Shown: piece by piece, positions 30,481 through 39,306 of the stretch
Layout: each line of letters begins with the position of its first letter
Position numbering within the stretch: position 1 is the first letter of the stretch
DNA from: Planococcus versutus
GTDB lineage: Bacteria; Bacillota; Bacilli; Bacillales_A; Planococcaceae
Assembly (NCBI RefSeq): GCF_001186155.3
Contig: NZ_CP016540.2
Location: forward strand, 3,185,626 to 3,249,625
Direction: 5' to 3'
Length of the DNA stretch: 64,000 nucleotides
Translations under genes and position numbers: made by a program
Notes under the pieces: model-generated
Databases searched by the model: none
Told to the model about the DNA's origin: nothing
What the model saw: only the letters and a program-made list of their open reading frames with translations

Positions 30481-30728
30481 ATTTCAGCTAAAATTCATCT
30501 TCTATCATTATATAGCTTTTTAAAAAAAGAGAAAGGAAAATTGCCTCGGTCCGTTCGATGATTGAGTGATTTAATAAGCGCAGTAATAACTGATCATCCA
30601 TGTATTCAAACAAAATAACGAAATTTAGATTCGTATTTAGCAAATCCAAATAGCCAAAACTTTATTTCCTTTTGATAGTTTTCAATAACTGAATTGTTTT
30701 TAGCGTTTGGTAATGATAGAAACCTCAC

Positions 30729-30749
30729 TTACTTATGGTAAGGCTCACC
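30729..30749 (-). repeat. Distal att-like copy of the rlmH 3' end
   Basis: Reads GGTGAGCCTTACCATAAGTA plus A on the minus strand, encoding GEPYHK-stop. It has no upstream rlmH coding sequence. It is in direct orientation to the rlmH end, about 2,008 bp away. Confidence 0.7.
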
Positions 30750-30833
30750 GCATCCAGACTAAATGAGGTTTTCTAATCTTCTTACATTAATAGAAATGAA
30801 CTGTATAGTCTTTTTTTTTAGAAATTTGAAGAA

Positions 30834-32522
30834 CTAAGCTACATCTAAATATTGTTTAATTAAATGTCGCAATCTATATTTAAATAGTTCATCTGGATAA
30901 TTATCAATTTCTTGATTAAAATATTTACTTGCATCCTCTGTAATGGATTCTTCTCTCCCATAATCTATTTCTTGAATACATTTAAATAGTTCATGACAAT
31001 AAGTCCAGTGGAAATGTGTTATTTCTCCTAGTGGCAAAGGCAGAAACCATTTATTATTTTTCATTTCTCTTATTACATTTTCTCTCTCTTTACTATTATC
31101 ATTTTTTAATTCATGAATGAGTTTTTTGAACTCCGTTACTATTTCTAAATCATTAGGAGTAAAGTTTTGTTTATTAGTATTTTCGATCATTACTTTCAGA
31201 AGATTATTTCTGTAATCACTCTTTATAGTGGTTTGTAGCTTTAATATAACTTCGTTTATAAAACTAGATTCTCTTCTCACAAAATTATCAAAATAAATAT
31301 CGTCATAATTATTATTGAAATCTTTATTCTTCTTCATCCATTCAACAGCTTCATCCACACTATAATTAAAATCCAAATTTGTTTTTTCGGTTATACTGGC
31401 TAACTCGTCTAACCGTTGCAGGAAATTTTTTATAGATATATCGGGATCAAGATTTTCAATGAATGTCGAAAAATGATTGACTTCTTTTATAATTTGTTCC
31501 TCTGACATGAATAAAGGAAGGGTTGATTCTAAATATGTATCCACTTGTTTGACTAATTCCTTAAATTGAGCTCTGGAAAAATCACCTGTTAAGAACCATT
31601 CTAAAATAACTGGTATGAGATTATGCATCATACTATTATTTAAATTTTTCTTTATTATAGAATGCCATATATAATTCGAAAGTTCTTTCGAATTGTTTGC
31701 ATCATTATTTTCTTCCTCTTCTTCCCCCGGGTGATTCATTTTACATTTATGATCTACTACAAATAAAACTACAGAAAAACAGATCTTGTAAATATCTTCT
31801 TTATTAAATTTATCGGTAAACTCATTATTAGGTATTTCGTGAATTACTTCTTTTATAAATAAATCTGCTTTTTCTAAAGTACGTAAATTTTTAAATTCAT
31901 TATCTTGATAAATCTCTTTAACTATAGGCCAAATTTGATCGCCCATTATTTTTTCAGGGGCATCTTTTGAATGAGTAGTAATTTTATAAATACGGTCTAT
32001 AGACTTTTCAGCGTATTCTTCAAATATAATTTTTTCCTGGTTTGAAAAATTATCAGACGAAGCTACTAAAATAGTTTTAATTCCCTTATTTTTTGTAATA
32101 GAATCTATAAATCCAAATATTTCTTTAATATCGAAATCATCATTTTTCCTTTCTAAATCATCGATAATAATTGTTATATCGGATTTGCTCTCCAATTGTT
32201 TTTGGATGTCTATAAATATATCGGAGATTAAAGGTATGGAAATGTTGAATCCGAAGTGCGAAAAATTAATATTCTCCATATTATTTAACAACTTTTTTAA
32301 TTTAACTTCATATTTGGACAGCAATAGATAATATAACTCTTGGTAAAACACATCAATATTTCTTTTTCCAAATAATGAAACGTAGTAATAGTTTTCTTTG
32401 CCTTTTATAGAATCTCTTGTATATTTTGTTTTCCCAATACCCCATGTTCCATCAAATAATATTCTTCGATAGGGCAAATCATCAAGTTTGTCTATGACAT
32501 CCATAATTTTGGCAGCTTCCAT
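30834..32522 (-). CDS. KAP-like P-loop NTPase, candidate defence gene
   Basis: A 562-residue protein. Walker A is FDGTWGIGKTKYT (about 23-35) and Walker B is ITIIIDDLERKNDD (about 113-126), followed by FGFIDSITKNKGIKTILVAS. The DDLER form and spacing suit the KAP family of P-loop NTPases, several of which act in anti-phage systems. Unlike classic KAP proteins there is no membrane segment between the Walker motifs. The C-terminal 350 residues are charged and helical with no domain I recognise. Base use is clearly more A+T-rich than the neighbours (many ATA, AAT and TTA codons), consistent with transfer. It is the only gene between the two rlmH-end repeats. The start ATG follows AGAAGAAGG. Confidence 0.72.
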   Translation of the reverse strand: MEAAKIMDVIDKLDDLPYRRILFDGTWGIGKTKYTRDSIKGKENYYYVSLFGKRNIDVFYQELYYLLLSKYEVKLKKLLNNMENINFSHFGFNISIPLISDIFIDIQKQLESKSDITIIIDDLERKNDDFDIKEIFGFIDSITKNKGIKTILVASSDNFSNQEKIIFEEYAEKSIDRIYKITTHSKDAPEKIMGDQIWPIVKEIYQDNEFKNLRTLEKADLFIKEVIHEIPNNEFTDKFNKEDIYKICFSVVLFVVDHKCKMNHPGEEEEENNDANNSKELSNYIWHSIIKKNLNNSMMHNLIPVILEWFLTGDFSRAQFKELVKQVDTYLESTLPLFMSEEQIIKEVNHFSTFIENLDPDISIKNFLQRLDELASITEKTNLDFNYSVDEAVEWMKKNKDFNNNYDDIYFDNFVRRESSFINEVILKLQTTIKSDYRNNLLKVMIENTNKQNFTPNDLEIVTEFKKLIHELKNDNSKERENVIREMKNNKWFLPLPLGEITHFHWTYCHELFKCIQEIDYGREESITEDASKYFNQEIDNYPDELFKYRLRHLIKQYLDVA

Positions 32523-32660
32523 TAGTACACCTTCTTCTTAGAATTTAATTTCGAGAAAATAAAAAACCAAAGTGATTGTTGGATATGGAAGTAAAGACAA
32601 TCGAGGATTAATGATTCGCAACAAAAACTTTTCTATCTTCATATATTTAATGTTCCTTCG

Positions 32661-32690
32661 ATTATAACAATTGCAAATGCTCATCTGAAA
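32661..32690 (-). promoter_or_regulatory. Promoter of the island NTPase gene
   Basis: On the minus strand TATAAT (32666-32661) is preceded 18 nt upstream by a weak TTTCAG. It implies a leader of roughly 130 nt. The promoter lies inside the island, so the gene would carry its own expression signal. Confidence 0.45.
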
Positions 32691-32736
32691 TCTACTTTCG
32701 GTGATATTCATACTAATTTTCTCAAAATAACCACAC

Positions 32737-33216
32737 CTACTTATGATACGGTTCTCCCTTCATAATCCGAAACGCCCGATATACTTGCTCCACCAAAATC
32801 AGCTTCATCAATTGATGAGGAAATGTCATCTTCGAAAATGACAACTTTTCATCCGCCCGCTTTAACACCTCATCATGTAACCCAAGCGATCCGCCAATCA
32901 CAAAGACAATTTTGCTGCGGCCATACGTCATTAACGATTCGATGTCTTTTGCGAGCTGCTCTGAAGTTTTCATTTTCCCATCAATGGCTAAGGCAATGAC
33001 GTACGCGTCAGCGGAAATTTTGGCTAAAATTCGGTCGGCTTCTTTCTTTTTGACAATTTCCATATCTGCATCGCTTAATTGTTCGGGTGCTTTTTCATCC
33101 GCTACTTCGATTTCAGTTATTTTTGAATAGCTTCCAAGTCGTTTTGTGTATTCTTCGATTCCAGATTTTAAATATTTTTCTTTCAACTTTCCTACACTGA
33201 TAATTGAGATATTCAC
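32737..33216 (-). CDS. rlmH: 23S rRNA pseudouridine-1915 N3-methyltransferase RlmH
   Basis: SPOUT-class methyltransferase (159 residues) that methylates pseudouridine 1915 in helix 69 of 23S rRNA. It shows the knotted SAM site [16 protein letters not shown] (about 100-115) and the conserved C-terminus [19 protein letters not shown]. The C-terminus is intact, so insertion of the downstream island left the protein unchanged, as happens with SCC in staphylococci, where this gene is orfX. In B. subtilis the orthologue is yydA. The upstream region contains a DnaA-box cluster. Confidence 0.97.
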   Translation of the reverse strand: MNISIISVGKLKEKYLKSGIEEYTKRLGSYSKITEIEVADEKAPEQLSDADMEIVKKKEADRILAKISADAYVIALAIDGKMKTSEQLAKDIESLMTYGRSKIVFVIGGSLGLHDEVLKRADEKLSFSKMTFPHQLMKLILVEQVYRAFRIMKGEPYHK

Positions 33217-33251
33217 AACTTATCCCCCTTCACATTAAATTTACAAACAAG

Positions 33252-33634
33252 TTATGCACAATAGTTATGCACATACTCACAAGCTCTAACTACATCTTGT
33301 GCTCACTTATGCACTTGCCACAAGATACGTTGCAGCTTCTTTACAGTAGTGACAAGTTGTGGACAACTTTTCTGTTTCTAATAATTCTGTTAGAATAGGA
33401 TAGTTTTTTGTCTCTGCAACGAATATGTCTAATGCATGCTCTACATGGGTTTTGCAGCATTTTATCTCCATTATTTCCACCTCTTTCGATTTCCGAATAT
33501 TCCACATAGTTATACACATTTCAATCACCTTTATCCACACCCTATTTTAACAGACCTAAAGAGTTCCGGATAGCGGAGCTTTTATCGTCTTGTGGATTGT
33601 TGACAATGTCTTTACATTTAAAAAGTTATCCACA
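33252..33634. promoter_or_regulatory. DnaA-box cluster around yyzF, upstream of rlmH
   Basis: Boxes fitting TTATNCACA: 33252-33260 and 33265-33273 (TTATGCACA), 33510-33518 (TTATACACA), 33531-33539 and 33626-33634 (TTATCCACA). Reverse TTGTCCACA is at 33358-33366, and TTATGCACT at 33307-33315 is one base off. From memory, B. subtilis has an oriC-outside DnaA-box cluster at yydA, the same locus. Confidence 0.7.
33307..33471 (-). CDS. yyzF: CxxH/CxxC small protein (YyzF family)
   Basis: A 54-residue protein with CKTH (CxxH) near residue 6 and CHYC (CxxC) at 40-43, a probable zinc-binding pair. This defines the CxxH/CxxC family of Bacillales encoded next to rlmH. The function is unknown. ATG 33471 is chosen because GAGGTGG lies upstream and the motif starts at once; the longer frame adds unrelated residues. 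It lies 90 bp upstream of rlmH in the same direction. Its coding region is flanked and partly overlapped by DnaA boxes. Confidence 0.82.
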   Translation of the reverse strand: MEIKCCKTHVEHALDIFVAETKNYPILTELLETEKLSTTCHYCKEAATYLVASA

Positions 33635-33910
33635 TTTCTTTTTCATCTTTCTGAACGCTCTTTGTTCTCCTCCACATTTCATCCCTTGAAATTTGAATAG
33701 TATTTGTTCAAGACAATGGCAAAGCAGAAAGTAGCGACGCTGCGTAAACGTTAGCTAGACAAATAAACCCTTCATAGGTTAAACCCTCTCTATTAAAACA
33801 AGATTCATGTCTCTTTAAATGGCGTGTGCTTAGATTTCCTTTGGTTATACAAATGTTATATACTGATTTCACATACTTATCACTTTACTTTGATATTTGG
33901 AGGAGATCTT
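33472..33910. other. Non-coding interval with DnaA boxes and the SDR promoter region
   Basis: About 440 bp between divergent genes. The left part holds three DnaA boxes. The middle (33640-33800) shows nothing I can name. Close to 33850 an A+T-rich stretch with TATACT precedes the SDR ribosome site. Confidence 0.5.
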
Positions 33911-34660
33911 ATGATGTTCGAAAACAACGTAGTGATTGTTAATGGTGGAACGGATGGCATTGGTAAAGAAGTGGTCTACTTCTTTTGTAAAGAAGGGGCT
34001 ACTGTTCACTTTACTGGAAGAGATCGTGACAAAGGCTCTCAAGTAGAGAGTGACTGCAACGGCAAAGCTCATTTTTATCAAGTCCATAACGAAAACGTGG
34101 ATGAAATCGAAAAATTTTTTAAAACACTTGAAACTAACGAACATCATGTTGATATTCTATTCAACAATGCCGGTATTTTGTCTACAGGAATGGGGCCTTT
34201 GTCTCGAGTAAAGCTAAATGACTGGAATTACTTAATCGCGGTCAATCAAACAGCTGTTTTCCTCTACATGAAATATTCTTTACTCGTAATGAGTAAGCAA
34301 CGAAATGGAGTCATTATTAACAATGCAGCCATCCTTGGAAACGACAAGGTTAATCCGATGCTACCCGCTTATAGCGGGACAAAAGCAGCCGTTGTCGCGA
34401 TGACTCAAAGCACGGCACTTCGCTTTGCTAACCTGGGAATCCGCGTCAATTGCATATCTCCTGGCCCTACAGAAACCGATCTATCCATTAATGCATATGG
34501 TGGAAAAGAGAATTATGAAAAGCAATCTAAAGGACACCCTAGAGGAAGTTACGGGAAAACCAGTGAAATTGCAGAAGTTGTTTTGTTCTTAGCTTCAGAC
34601 AAAGCATCTTATATAAACGGTGCGGAAATAGTCGTAGACGGTGGCTACTCATTAAAGTAA
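33911..34660 (+). CDS. SDR-family oxidoreductase lacking the usual catalytic serine
   Basis: Short-chain dehydrogenase/reductase of 249 residues. The cofactor loop is NGGTDGIGKEV (in place of TGGxxGIG), with FNNAG in strand 4 and YSGTK as the active-site YxxxK. A PGPTETDLS loop and a C-terminal YINGAEIVVDGG are typical of classical SDRs. The position where SDRs carry the catalytic Ser (strand 5, about 13 residues before Tyr) reads NNAAILGND and has no serine. GGAGGAG lies just before the tandem ATGs; the first is used here. Neighbours give no substrate. Confidence 0.85.
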   Translation: MMFENNVVIVNGGTDGIGKEVVYFFCKEGATVHFTGRDRDKGSQVESDCNGKAHFYQVHNENVDEIEKFFKTLETNEHHVDILFNNAGILSTGMGPLSRVKLNDWNYLIAVNQTAVFLYMKYSLLVMSKQRNGVIINNAAILGNDKVNPMLPAYSGTKAAVVAMTQSTALRFANLGIRVNCISPGPTETDLSINAYGGKENYEKQSKGHPRGSYGKTSEIAEVVLFLASDKASYINGAEIVVDGGYSLK

Positions 34661-34730
34661 GGGGTTTTCTTGCATTTTGTATTAGCGAAAGCGCGTCCAC
34701 AGGCATATAAAGCGATGGATTCCAATAAAA

Positions 34731-34770
34731 AAACTGCAGACCTCAAATAAATCGAGTTTGTCTACAGTTT
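34731..34770 (+). terminator. First of two tandem terminators after the SDR gene
   Basis: AAACTG(C)AGAC pairs with GTCT(A)CAGTTT, extended inward by CTC/GAG. It stands 70 nt after the SDR stop, directly before a second hairpin. Confidence 0.6.
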
Positions 34771-34802
34771 AAAACCTGCATAGAAGCTTCTATGCAGGTT
34801 TT
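34771..34802. terminator. Bidirectional terminator between the SDR gene and htrA
   Basis: Perfect 16-bp palindrome arms AAAACCTGCATAGAAG and CTTCTATGCAGGTTTT with T and A flanks; it ends the htrA transcript 6 nt past its stop. Confidence 0.9.
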
Positions 34803-34807
34803 CTATT

Positions 34808-36019
34808 TTATAAAGCTGAATTATCAACTAGCTCTAATTCAAATTCCATCAGTTCTCCGTTGCGATAAGCGCTAACTTTCAATAGATCTCCGATTTTCTT
34901 TTCATTATACAAATGCTGACGCAACTCAATGATATCTGCTATGGCAACTCCGTCCATCTCCACAATGACATCAAACTGTTCCATGCCGGCAGCTTCTGCT
35001 GCAGAGCCTTCTACTACAGAATTCACCACAACGCCCTCTGTGACGTCTTCAGGAAGCTTTAATGTCTCTTGACGATAGACTTGAGGCACTTGAGCTAAAT
35101 CAAGCAACGTAACACCCATTGATGGCCGAATCATCTCGCCTTTCTCTTCGAGCGAATTAATAACCGGTATCGCTGAATTGATTGGAATGGAAAAGCCGAT
35201 TCCTTCTACTGATGATGTTGCGATTTTCATTGAATTGATGCCGATCAACTGTCCAGCCAGATTAACCAACGCACCGCCGCTATTCCCCGGATTAATGGCA
35301 GCATCTGTTTGAAGTACTTCTGCCTGCCAGTCTTCTTGACCATCACCGTTCAAATCCACTGGAACCGCACGATCTTTTCCTGAAACGACACCTGTTGTCA
35401 CCGATCCTGAAAAATCGAGTCCTAATGGATTACCAATCGCGATAACCGCCTCGCCTTGTTTCAACGCATCCGAATCTCCAAATTGAGCAACCGCCTGTAC
35501 CTTCGCTCCATCCATTTCCAGAACAGCAAGGTCCGTCCAAATATCGCTACCGACTACTGTCGCCTCGACTTTTGAACCGTCTGACAAAGTGACTTCTACT
35601 CCCGTCGCACCATCGATTACATGATGGTTCGTCACAACATATGCTTTGCCGTTATCATTTTTATAAATGACACCAGAGCCTGTTCCAACAGCTTGCTCTT
35701 GTTGAGGTGCTTGAGACCAAAAATCTCCAGCCGATTGCAAATTGGTAACGCCCACTACCGCATCCGCTGCTATCTCAACCGCTTCTGTCACATCAGTCGT
35801 AATATCAACCGAAACCGCTTCTGAACGCCCTTCCGCTTCCTGCTGAACAATCTGTGTCTCACTACTACTATCCGGTCTCAATTCTGGCATCGAATAAAAC
35901 AATAACCATACCAACAATGCACCTACTACCACTCCGCCTAAACCTGCAGCAAACGCACCTAAACGACTAGGTCTCTGCCTACCGTTCGGTGTTTGATTGT
36001 AATAACCCACCGCACTCAT
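34808..36019 (-). CDS. htrA: HtrA-like membrane-anchored serine protease (YyxA/HtrC type)
   Basis: Envelope quality-control protease, 403 residues. A short cytoplasmic N-terminus is followed by one membrane segment (LGGVVVGALLVWLLFYS). The trypsin-like domain has the triad His in VTNHHVID, Asp in WTDLAVLEM and Ser in NPGNSGGALVN. A single C-terminal PDZ domain contains GVVVNSVVEGSAAEAAGMEQ. In Bacillales this gene lies at the end of the walRKHIJ cluster, as here. The orientation puts it downstream of walJ, but 340 bp and a G+C-rich repeat separate them. Confidence 0.94.
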   Translation of the reverse strand: MSAVGYYNQTPNGRQRPSRLGAFAAGLGGVVVGALLVWLLFYSMPELRPDSSSETQIVQQEAEGRSEAVSVDITTDVTEAVEIAADAVVGVTNLQSAGDFWSQAPQQEQAVGTGSGVIYKNDNGKAYVVTNHHVIDGATGVEVTLSDGSKVEATVVGSDIWTDLAVLEMDGAKVQAVAQFGDSDALKQGEAVIAIGNPLGLDFSGSVTTGVVSGKDRAVPVDLNGDGQEDWQAEVLQTDAAINPGNSGGALVNLAGQLIGINSMKIATSSVEGIGFSIPINSAIPVINSLEEKGEMIRPSMGVTLLDLAQVPQVYRQETLKLPEDVTEGVVVNSVVEGSAAEAAGMEQFDVIVEMDGVAIADIIELRQHLYNEKKIGDLLKVSAYRNGELMEFELELVDNSAL

Positions 36020-36358
36020 CCTTCCTTTATCTTCTCTATCTATTTACCCCGTTTGAACAATTTATAAGACCTTTATCATTTTAGTTTAAAAATTTCACGT
36101 GACCAAAGCAAGTCGGAAAACTTGGTTCCTCCCTACTCATCGTTTATAGAACATCCTCTAGCTGCTTGGAGTGTAAGCGCTCGACTCCTGCGGGAATAGT
36201 GCTAGCCGGAGCCACTGGACTGAGCAAAGCGAGGGAAGCGGCAGAGGCTGCACCCGCGGAAAGCGAGCGCTGGAACGGAAAGCTTGCTTACAAATTTCAA
36301 TGTACAACAAAAAAAGCCATCCGAAAGTCACTTTCATGACCTTTGAACAGCTCTTCTC
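36020..36358. other. Interval between walJ and htrA with a G+C-rich repeat
   Basis: About 340 bp. It contains the family A repeat (36168-36280) and, nearer htrA, an A+T-rich leader where its promoter is expected. I see no ORF with coding character. Confidence 0.55.
36168..36280 (-). repeat. G+C-rich intergenic repeat, family A copy 2
   Basis: Contains CGACTCCTGCGGGAATAG, a purine-rich centre with AGCAAAGCGAGGGAAGCGG, then AGGCTGCACCCGCGGAAAGC and GAGCGCTGGAACGG. Read on the minus strand it shares GCTTTCCGCG, GCCTC and AGGAGTCG blocks with copy 1 at 26316. The ends TAAGCGCTCGAC and CGAGCGCT are partly inverted. Confidence 0.65.
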
Positions 36359-37147
36359 TTATACAACAATCAATTTAGTCGGTATATTGGCATCGGTATC
36401 AAACAGATTCACGTACTCTCCCGTAATAATCCCTTTTGACTGCAGAGTTTGCTCCACACTCATACGTGCAAGATCTTTCATATTATTGTCTTTACTCAAA
36501 TGCGAAAGATAAATACGTGTAGGCTTTTCAGCAAGGACTTCGCTCATCGCGACCGCTGCATCTTCATTTGATACATGCCCCACATCACTCAAAATCCGAC
36601 GCTTAATCGACCATGGATAACGCCCCATCTGCAACATTCCAACATCATGATTGCTTTCAAACACATACGAATCTGACGCTTGAATGATGCCTTTCATCCG
36701 GTCGCTGACATAGCCCGTATCTGTAATCAATGATAGCTTCCGACCACCCGCATGAAACACATAAAACATCGGATCTGCCGCATCATGCGATACCGCAAAC
36801 GATTCAATATCCATCGACCCAAAAGTTTTGACGGTATCCATGTCAAAATGGAACCGCTGTTCTACAGGAACCGCTCCAATTAACCCATCCATGGCTGTCC
36901 ATGTTTTTGCATTCGCATAAATCGGTACCTTATGTTTACGCGCCACAATGCCAAGTCCTTTAATGTGATCGCTATGTTCATGCGTCACCAAAATACCATC
37001 CAAATCACTCATTTTTTTGCCAATTGCAGCAAACAGCTCTTCCATCTTGCGACCACTGAGTCCTGCATCAACTAAAAAAGAATGTTCGCCGTTCTCGATA
37101 TAGGTAGCATTACCGCTTGAACCACTAGCTAATACACTGAATTGCAT
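36359..37147 (-). CDS. walJ: MBL-fold hydrolase WalJ (YycJ)
   Basis: Metallo-beta-lactamase-fold phosphodiesterase-like protein, 262 residues. The metal motif is [11 protein letters not shown] (about 54-64), with further ligands in SHDAADP, ITDTGY and YLSHLSKDN. The family is described as a 5'-3' exonuclease acting in DNA repair/mismatch repair and sits in the WalRK operon of Bacillales. It starts 13 nt after the walI stop. Confidence 0.94.
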   Translation of the reverse strand: MQFSVLASGSSGNATYIENGEHSFLVDAGLSGRKMEELFAAIGKKMSDLDGILVTHEHSDHIKGLGIVARKHKVPIYANAKTWTAMDGLIGAVPVEQRFHFDMDTVKTFGSMDIESFAVSHDAADPMFYVFHAGGRKLSLITDTGYVSDRMKGIIQASDSYVFESNHDVGMLQMGRYPWSIKRRILSDVGHVSNEDAAVAMSEVLAEKPTRIYLSHLSKDNNMKDLARMSVEQTLQSKGIITGEYVNLFDTDANIPTKLIVV

Positions 37148-37160
37148 AGTAAAAATCTCC

Positions 37161-37970
37161 TTACTCTACTTCCTCTAGTTGTTTATTTAATTCGATGACA
37201 CCATCTTTTACTGCATTGACAAAATAATCTTCTCGTTCGCCACCAGACAGTTCTGCTCGAACATGCCAAGTCGGCACAAACATTTGTCGCTCTTTTGATA
37301 CTTGCACATGAACAGAATAACCCAGTTCGGTTTTCAAAATTTTCGTGCCGGGTTCTAGCATATTTTTTTGGTACAGCGTATGAATAGCTGTAACTGCTGT
37401 CACTAAGCTTTTGGGCTCTTGATTTTCAATAATATCCGTGAACATCGTTTGCTCATAGCGCACGATTTCTCCTTCATTATTCCAGTAAACCGTCACTTTT
37501 CCATCATCACTAAAATAAAGAATATCACTATCCAAGGTTTGAAAAAAGACAGCTTTGTTTAAGTCTTTATCGATTTCCCATAGTTCATACGAAAAACCTT
37601 CGTAAATATGCTCTTCAAGAAAGGCCGTTGCTCCTTCGTCACTTTCGATATTTTTTTCAGATACAATGGGTTTTTCATAAGCAACATGCAGTTTTTTACC
37701 CTCTTGAATGTTTACTTGTACATTTTCTTTAGGTGCTTCTTTTGCAGTGAAGATTTTCGTTTCTCCACGAATATAGGGCATCCCTTCACTATTTTCAGGA
37801 AGATTCGAATACGTGATTTTATCAGCTTGTAACTTCTCATCTACTGAGGATTCTGAAAGCACTTCTACGCTTTTCGCTTCTGTATAACGATCCAAATACA
37901 AGGAATACAAAAAGACATTTAAAATAGAAAAGACAATAATAAAGATGGTCTTGGTTTTATTCCAATCCAA
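37161..37970 (-). CDS. walI: WalI (YycI), regulator of the WalK kinase
   Basis: A 269-residue protein with one N-terminal membrane helix ([21 protein letters not shown]) and an extracytoplasmic YycI domain. In B. subtilis WalI and WalH form a membrane complex with WalK and restrain its activity; in S. aureus they activate it. The gene overlaps the 3' end of walH by 14 nt, consistent with translational coupling. Confidence 0.92.
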   Translation of the reverse strand: MDWNKTKTIFIIVFSILNVFLYSLYLDRYTEAKSVEVLSESSVDEKLQADKITYSNLPENSEGMPYIRGETKIFTAKEAPKENVQVNIQEGKKLHVAYEKPIVSEKNIESDEGATAFLEEHIYEGFSYELWEIDKDLNKAVFFQTLDSDILYFSDDGKVTVYWNNEGEIVRYEQTMFTDIIENQEPKSLVTAVTAIHTLYQKNMLEPGTKILKTELGYSVHVQVSKERQMFVPTWHVRAELSGGEREDYFVNAVKDGVIELNKQLEEVE

Positions 37971-39306
37971 GTTTTCGCCCTCCTGTCAATTCAATGGGTA
38001 GCTCTGTCCAAATACCATTTGTTTTGTAATACCAAACCGGATCAAATGTAGCTAGAACGACATCAGTGCTTTCCCCTTCACTTCTCGTCAAATAATAAAC
38101 CGGTGCAATATCAGTTATAGCAGATCGCTCTTGTTTATCTAATTGCCCAAGAGCTTTTAATACCTCTTCTCCTGAAGACAGTACAGTCATTCTGTTTTCC
38201 GTTGCTTCAGATTCTAATTGATAGGCTGGGCGAATGTAGCTGTAGACTTGCTCGAGTCCCGAATCTATTCCCCAAATAACTTCAAGGCTTGTTGTCGTGA
38301 AATTGCTAAAAACCGGTAAATTTTCTACATATAATTGATACTCAACTTGCTGGTTTACTGAATTCATGCCTGCGTAGAAATACGGATCGGTCCAACCACC
38401 ATGTGCATTTACATAACTAAGAGAATCAAATAACAAGTCTGACGGAATTGCAGGATCAGTTGTTTCCGCTTTTGGCTGAATGTAACTGATGCTCTTCTTA
38501 TTTTCGTTTTCTCTCATCAATGCCCCAGTATCGTCTGTATACTCTTCAGTTAATAAATCAGCAGATAATGTTAGTGATGGACTATCTAACAATGCCTCAG
38601 CAAGCTTTTTCGAAGAGATTTTCGATAACAAATAAACAAAACTTTCTTTTGCAACTTGTCCTTCTTGCACATAGATAGGCAACGTACCAATTGTTTCATC
38701 TGTCACATATGTCTCATAATCCACAGCTTGAGCTGCGATATCTGTTTGAAACTGATCCAAGTCTTTTATAAGGATATCTGCTCTATGGATCTTACCCGAG
38801 ACTGTATTGATAAAATACAGCGACGGACGATCATTCGCGGGTGCTTCCCATTCGATAATCAATCGGTCAAATGACGATTCTGGAATTGTTGAATTCGTAA
38901 TCGTATTCATCGAATCAAATACGGGTAACGGTACTAGTCCAGGATAATAGACTACTGCCCTGTTTGAACTATGCATATACGATTTAATCGTTCCAGGAGT
39001 GGCTTCATCTTGAACCAATCTGATATTTTGAATTTGCCACTTCTGTAACTCGTCTACGAGTACTTCAATATGATCTTGATCAGTCGTTCCTGTAACGACT
39101 TCTTCTGTGTGAAATAGAAGTTTTACCGGTCGAACGATTTCTTCAGTGTTCTTAGTTTCAGATATAGGCTCATCCACTGTCGTTGATGGCTCAATTGTTT
39201 CATGTGTAGGGGTGAAAGTCCAAATCGTAAAGGTTAATGCCAAACTAAGCAGAATCAGCAAAAATAATGCAATCGACTTAATATGCTCTACATATTTCAA
39301 TCCCAC
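37957..39306 (-). CDS. walH: WalH (YycH), regulator of the WalK kinase
   Basis: A 449-residue protein with an N-terminal membrane helix (SIALFLLILLSLALTFTIW) and a large extracytoplasmic YycH domain. It partners WalI in controlling WalK. The start overlaps the walK stop by 10 nt and the stop overlaps walI, so walK, walH and walI are one coupled set. Confidence 0.93.
   Translation of the reverse strand: MGLKYVEHIKSIALFLLILLSLALTFTIWTFTPTHETIEPSTTVDEPISETKNTEEIVRPVKLLFHTEEVVTGTTDQDHIEVLVDELQKWQIQNIRLVQDEATPGTIKSYMHSSNRAVVYYPGLVPLPVFDSMNTITNSTIPESSFDRLIIEWEAPANDRPSLYFINTVSGKIHRADILIKDLDQFQTDIAAQAVDYETYVTDETIGTLPIYVQEGQVAKESFVYLLSKISSKKLAEALLDSPSLTLSADLLTEEYTDDTGALMRENENKKSISYIQPKAETTDPAIPSDLLFDSLSYVNAHGGWTDPYFYAGMNSVNQQVEYQLYVENLPVFSNFTTTSLEVIWGIDSGLEQVYSYIRPAYQLESEATENRMTVLSSGEEVLKALGQLDKQERSAITDIAPVYYLTRSEGESTDVVLATFDPVWYYKTNGIWTELPIELTGGRKLGLE

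Larger units (their letters stand above)
30411..30833. other. A+T-rich interval containing the distal att-like site
   Basis: About 420 bp without a credible gene. From left to right it holds the DUF1846 leader with an inverted repeat, a TATAAT box on the minus strand (near 30512), an A+T-rich stretch in which I see nothing, the rlmH-end copy at 30729-30749, and its hairpin partner. Confidence 0.6.
30721..32736 (-). mobile_element. SCC-like island at the rlmH 3' end (no ccr genes)
   Basis: The last codons of rlmH (GEPYHK and stop) are repeated in the same orientation at 30729-30749. The 18-nt cores are GAACCGTATCATAAGTAG (32754-32737) and GAGCCTTACCATAAGTAA (30746-30729): 14 of 18 identical, with all changes synonymous or in the stop. 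Similarity continues past the stop as GTGTGGTT and GTGAGGTT. Inside the ends, AACCTCA (30770-30764, minus) mirrors TGTGGTT next to rlmH, giving near-inverted termini. SCC elements of staphylococci insert at this codon position by Ccr serine recombinases. The segment carries one gene, the NTPase at 30834-32522, and no recombinase, so it would be a remnant or depend on Ccr from elsewhere. Confidence 0.65.

Noticed and set aside
37957..39306. Overlaps walK/walH and walH/walI as frameshifts
   Set aside because: Both proteins have normal lengths and N-termini; short overlaps are typical of this operon.
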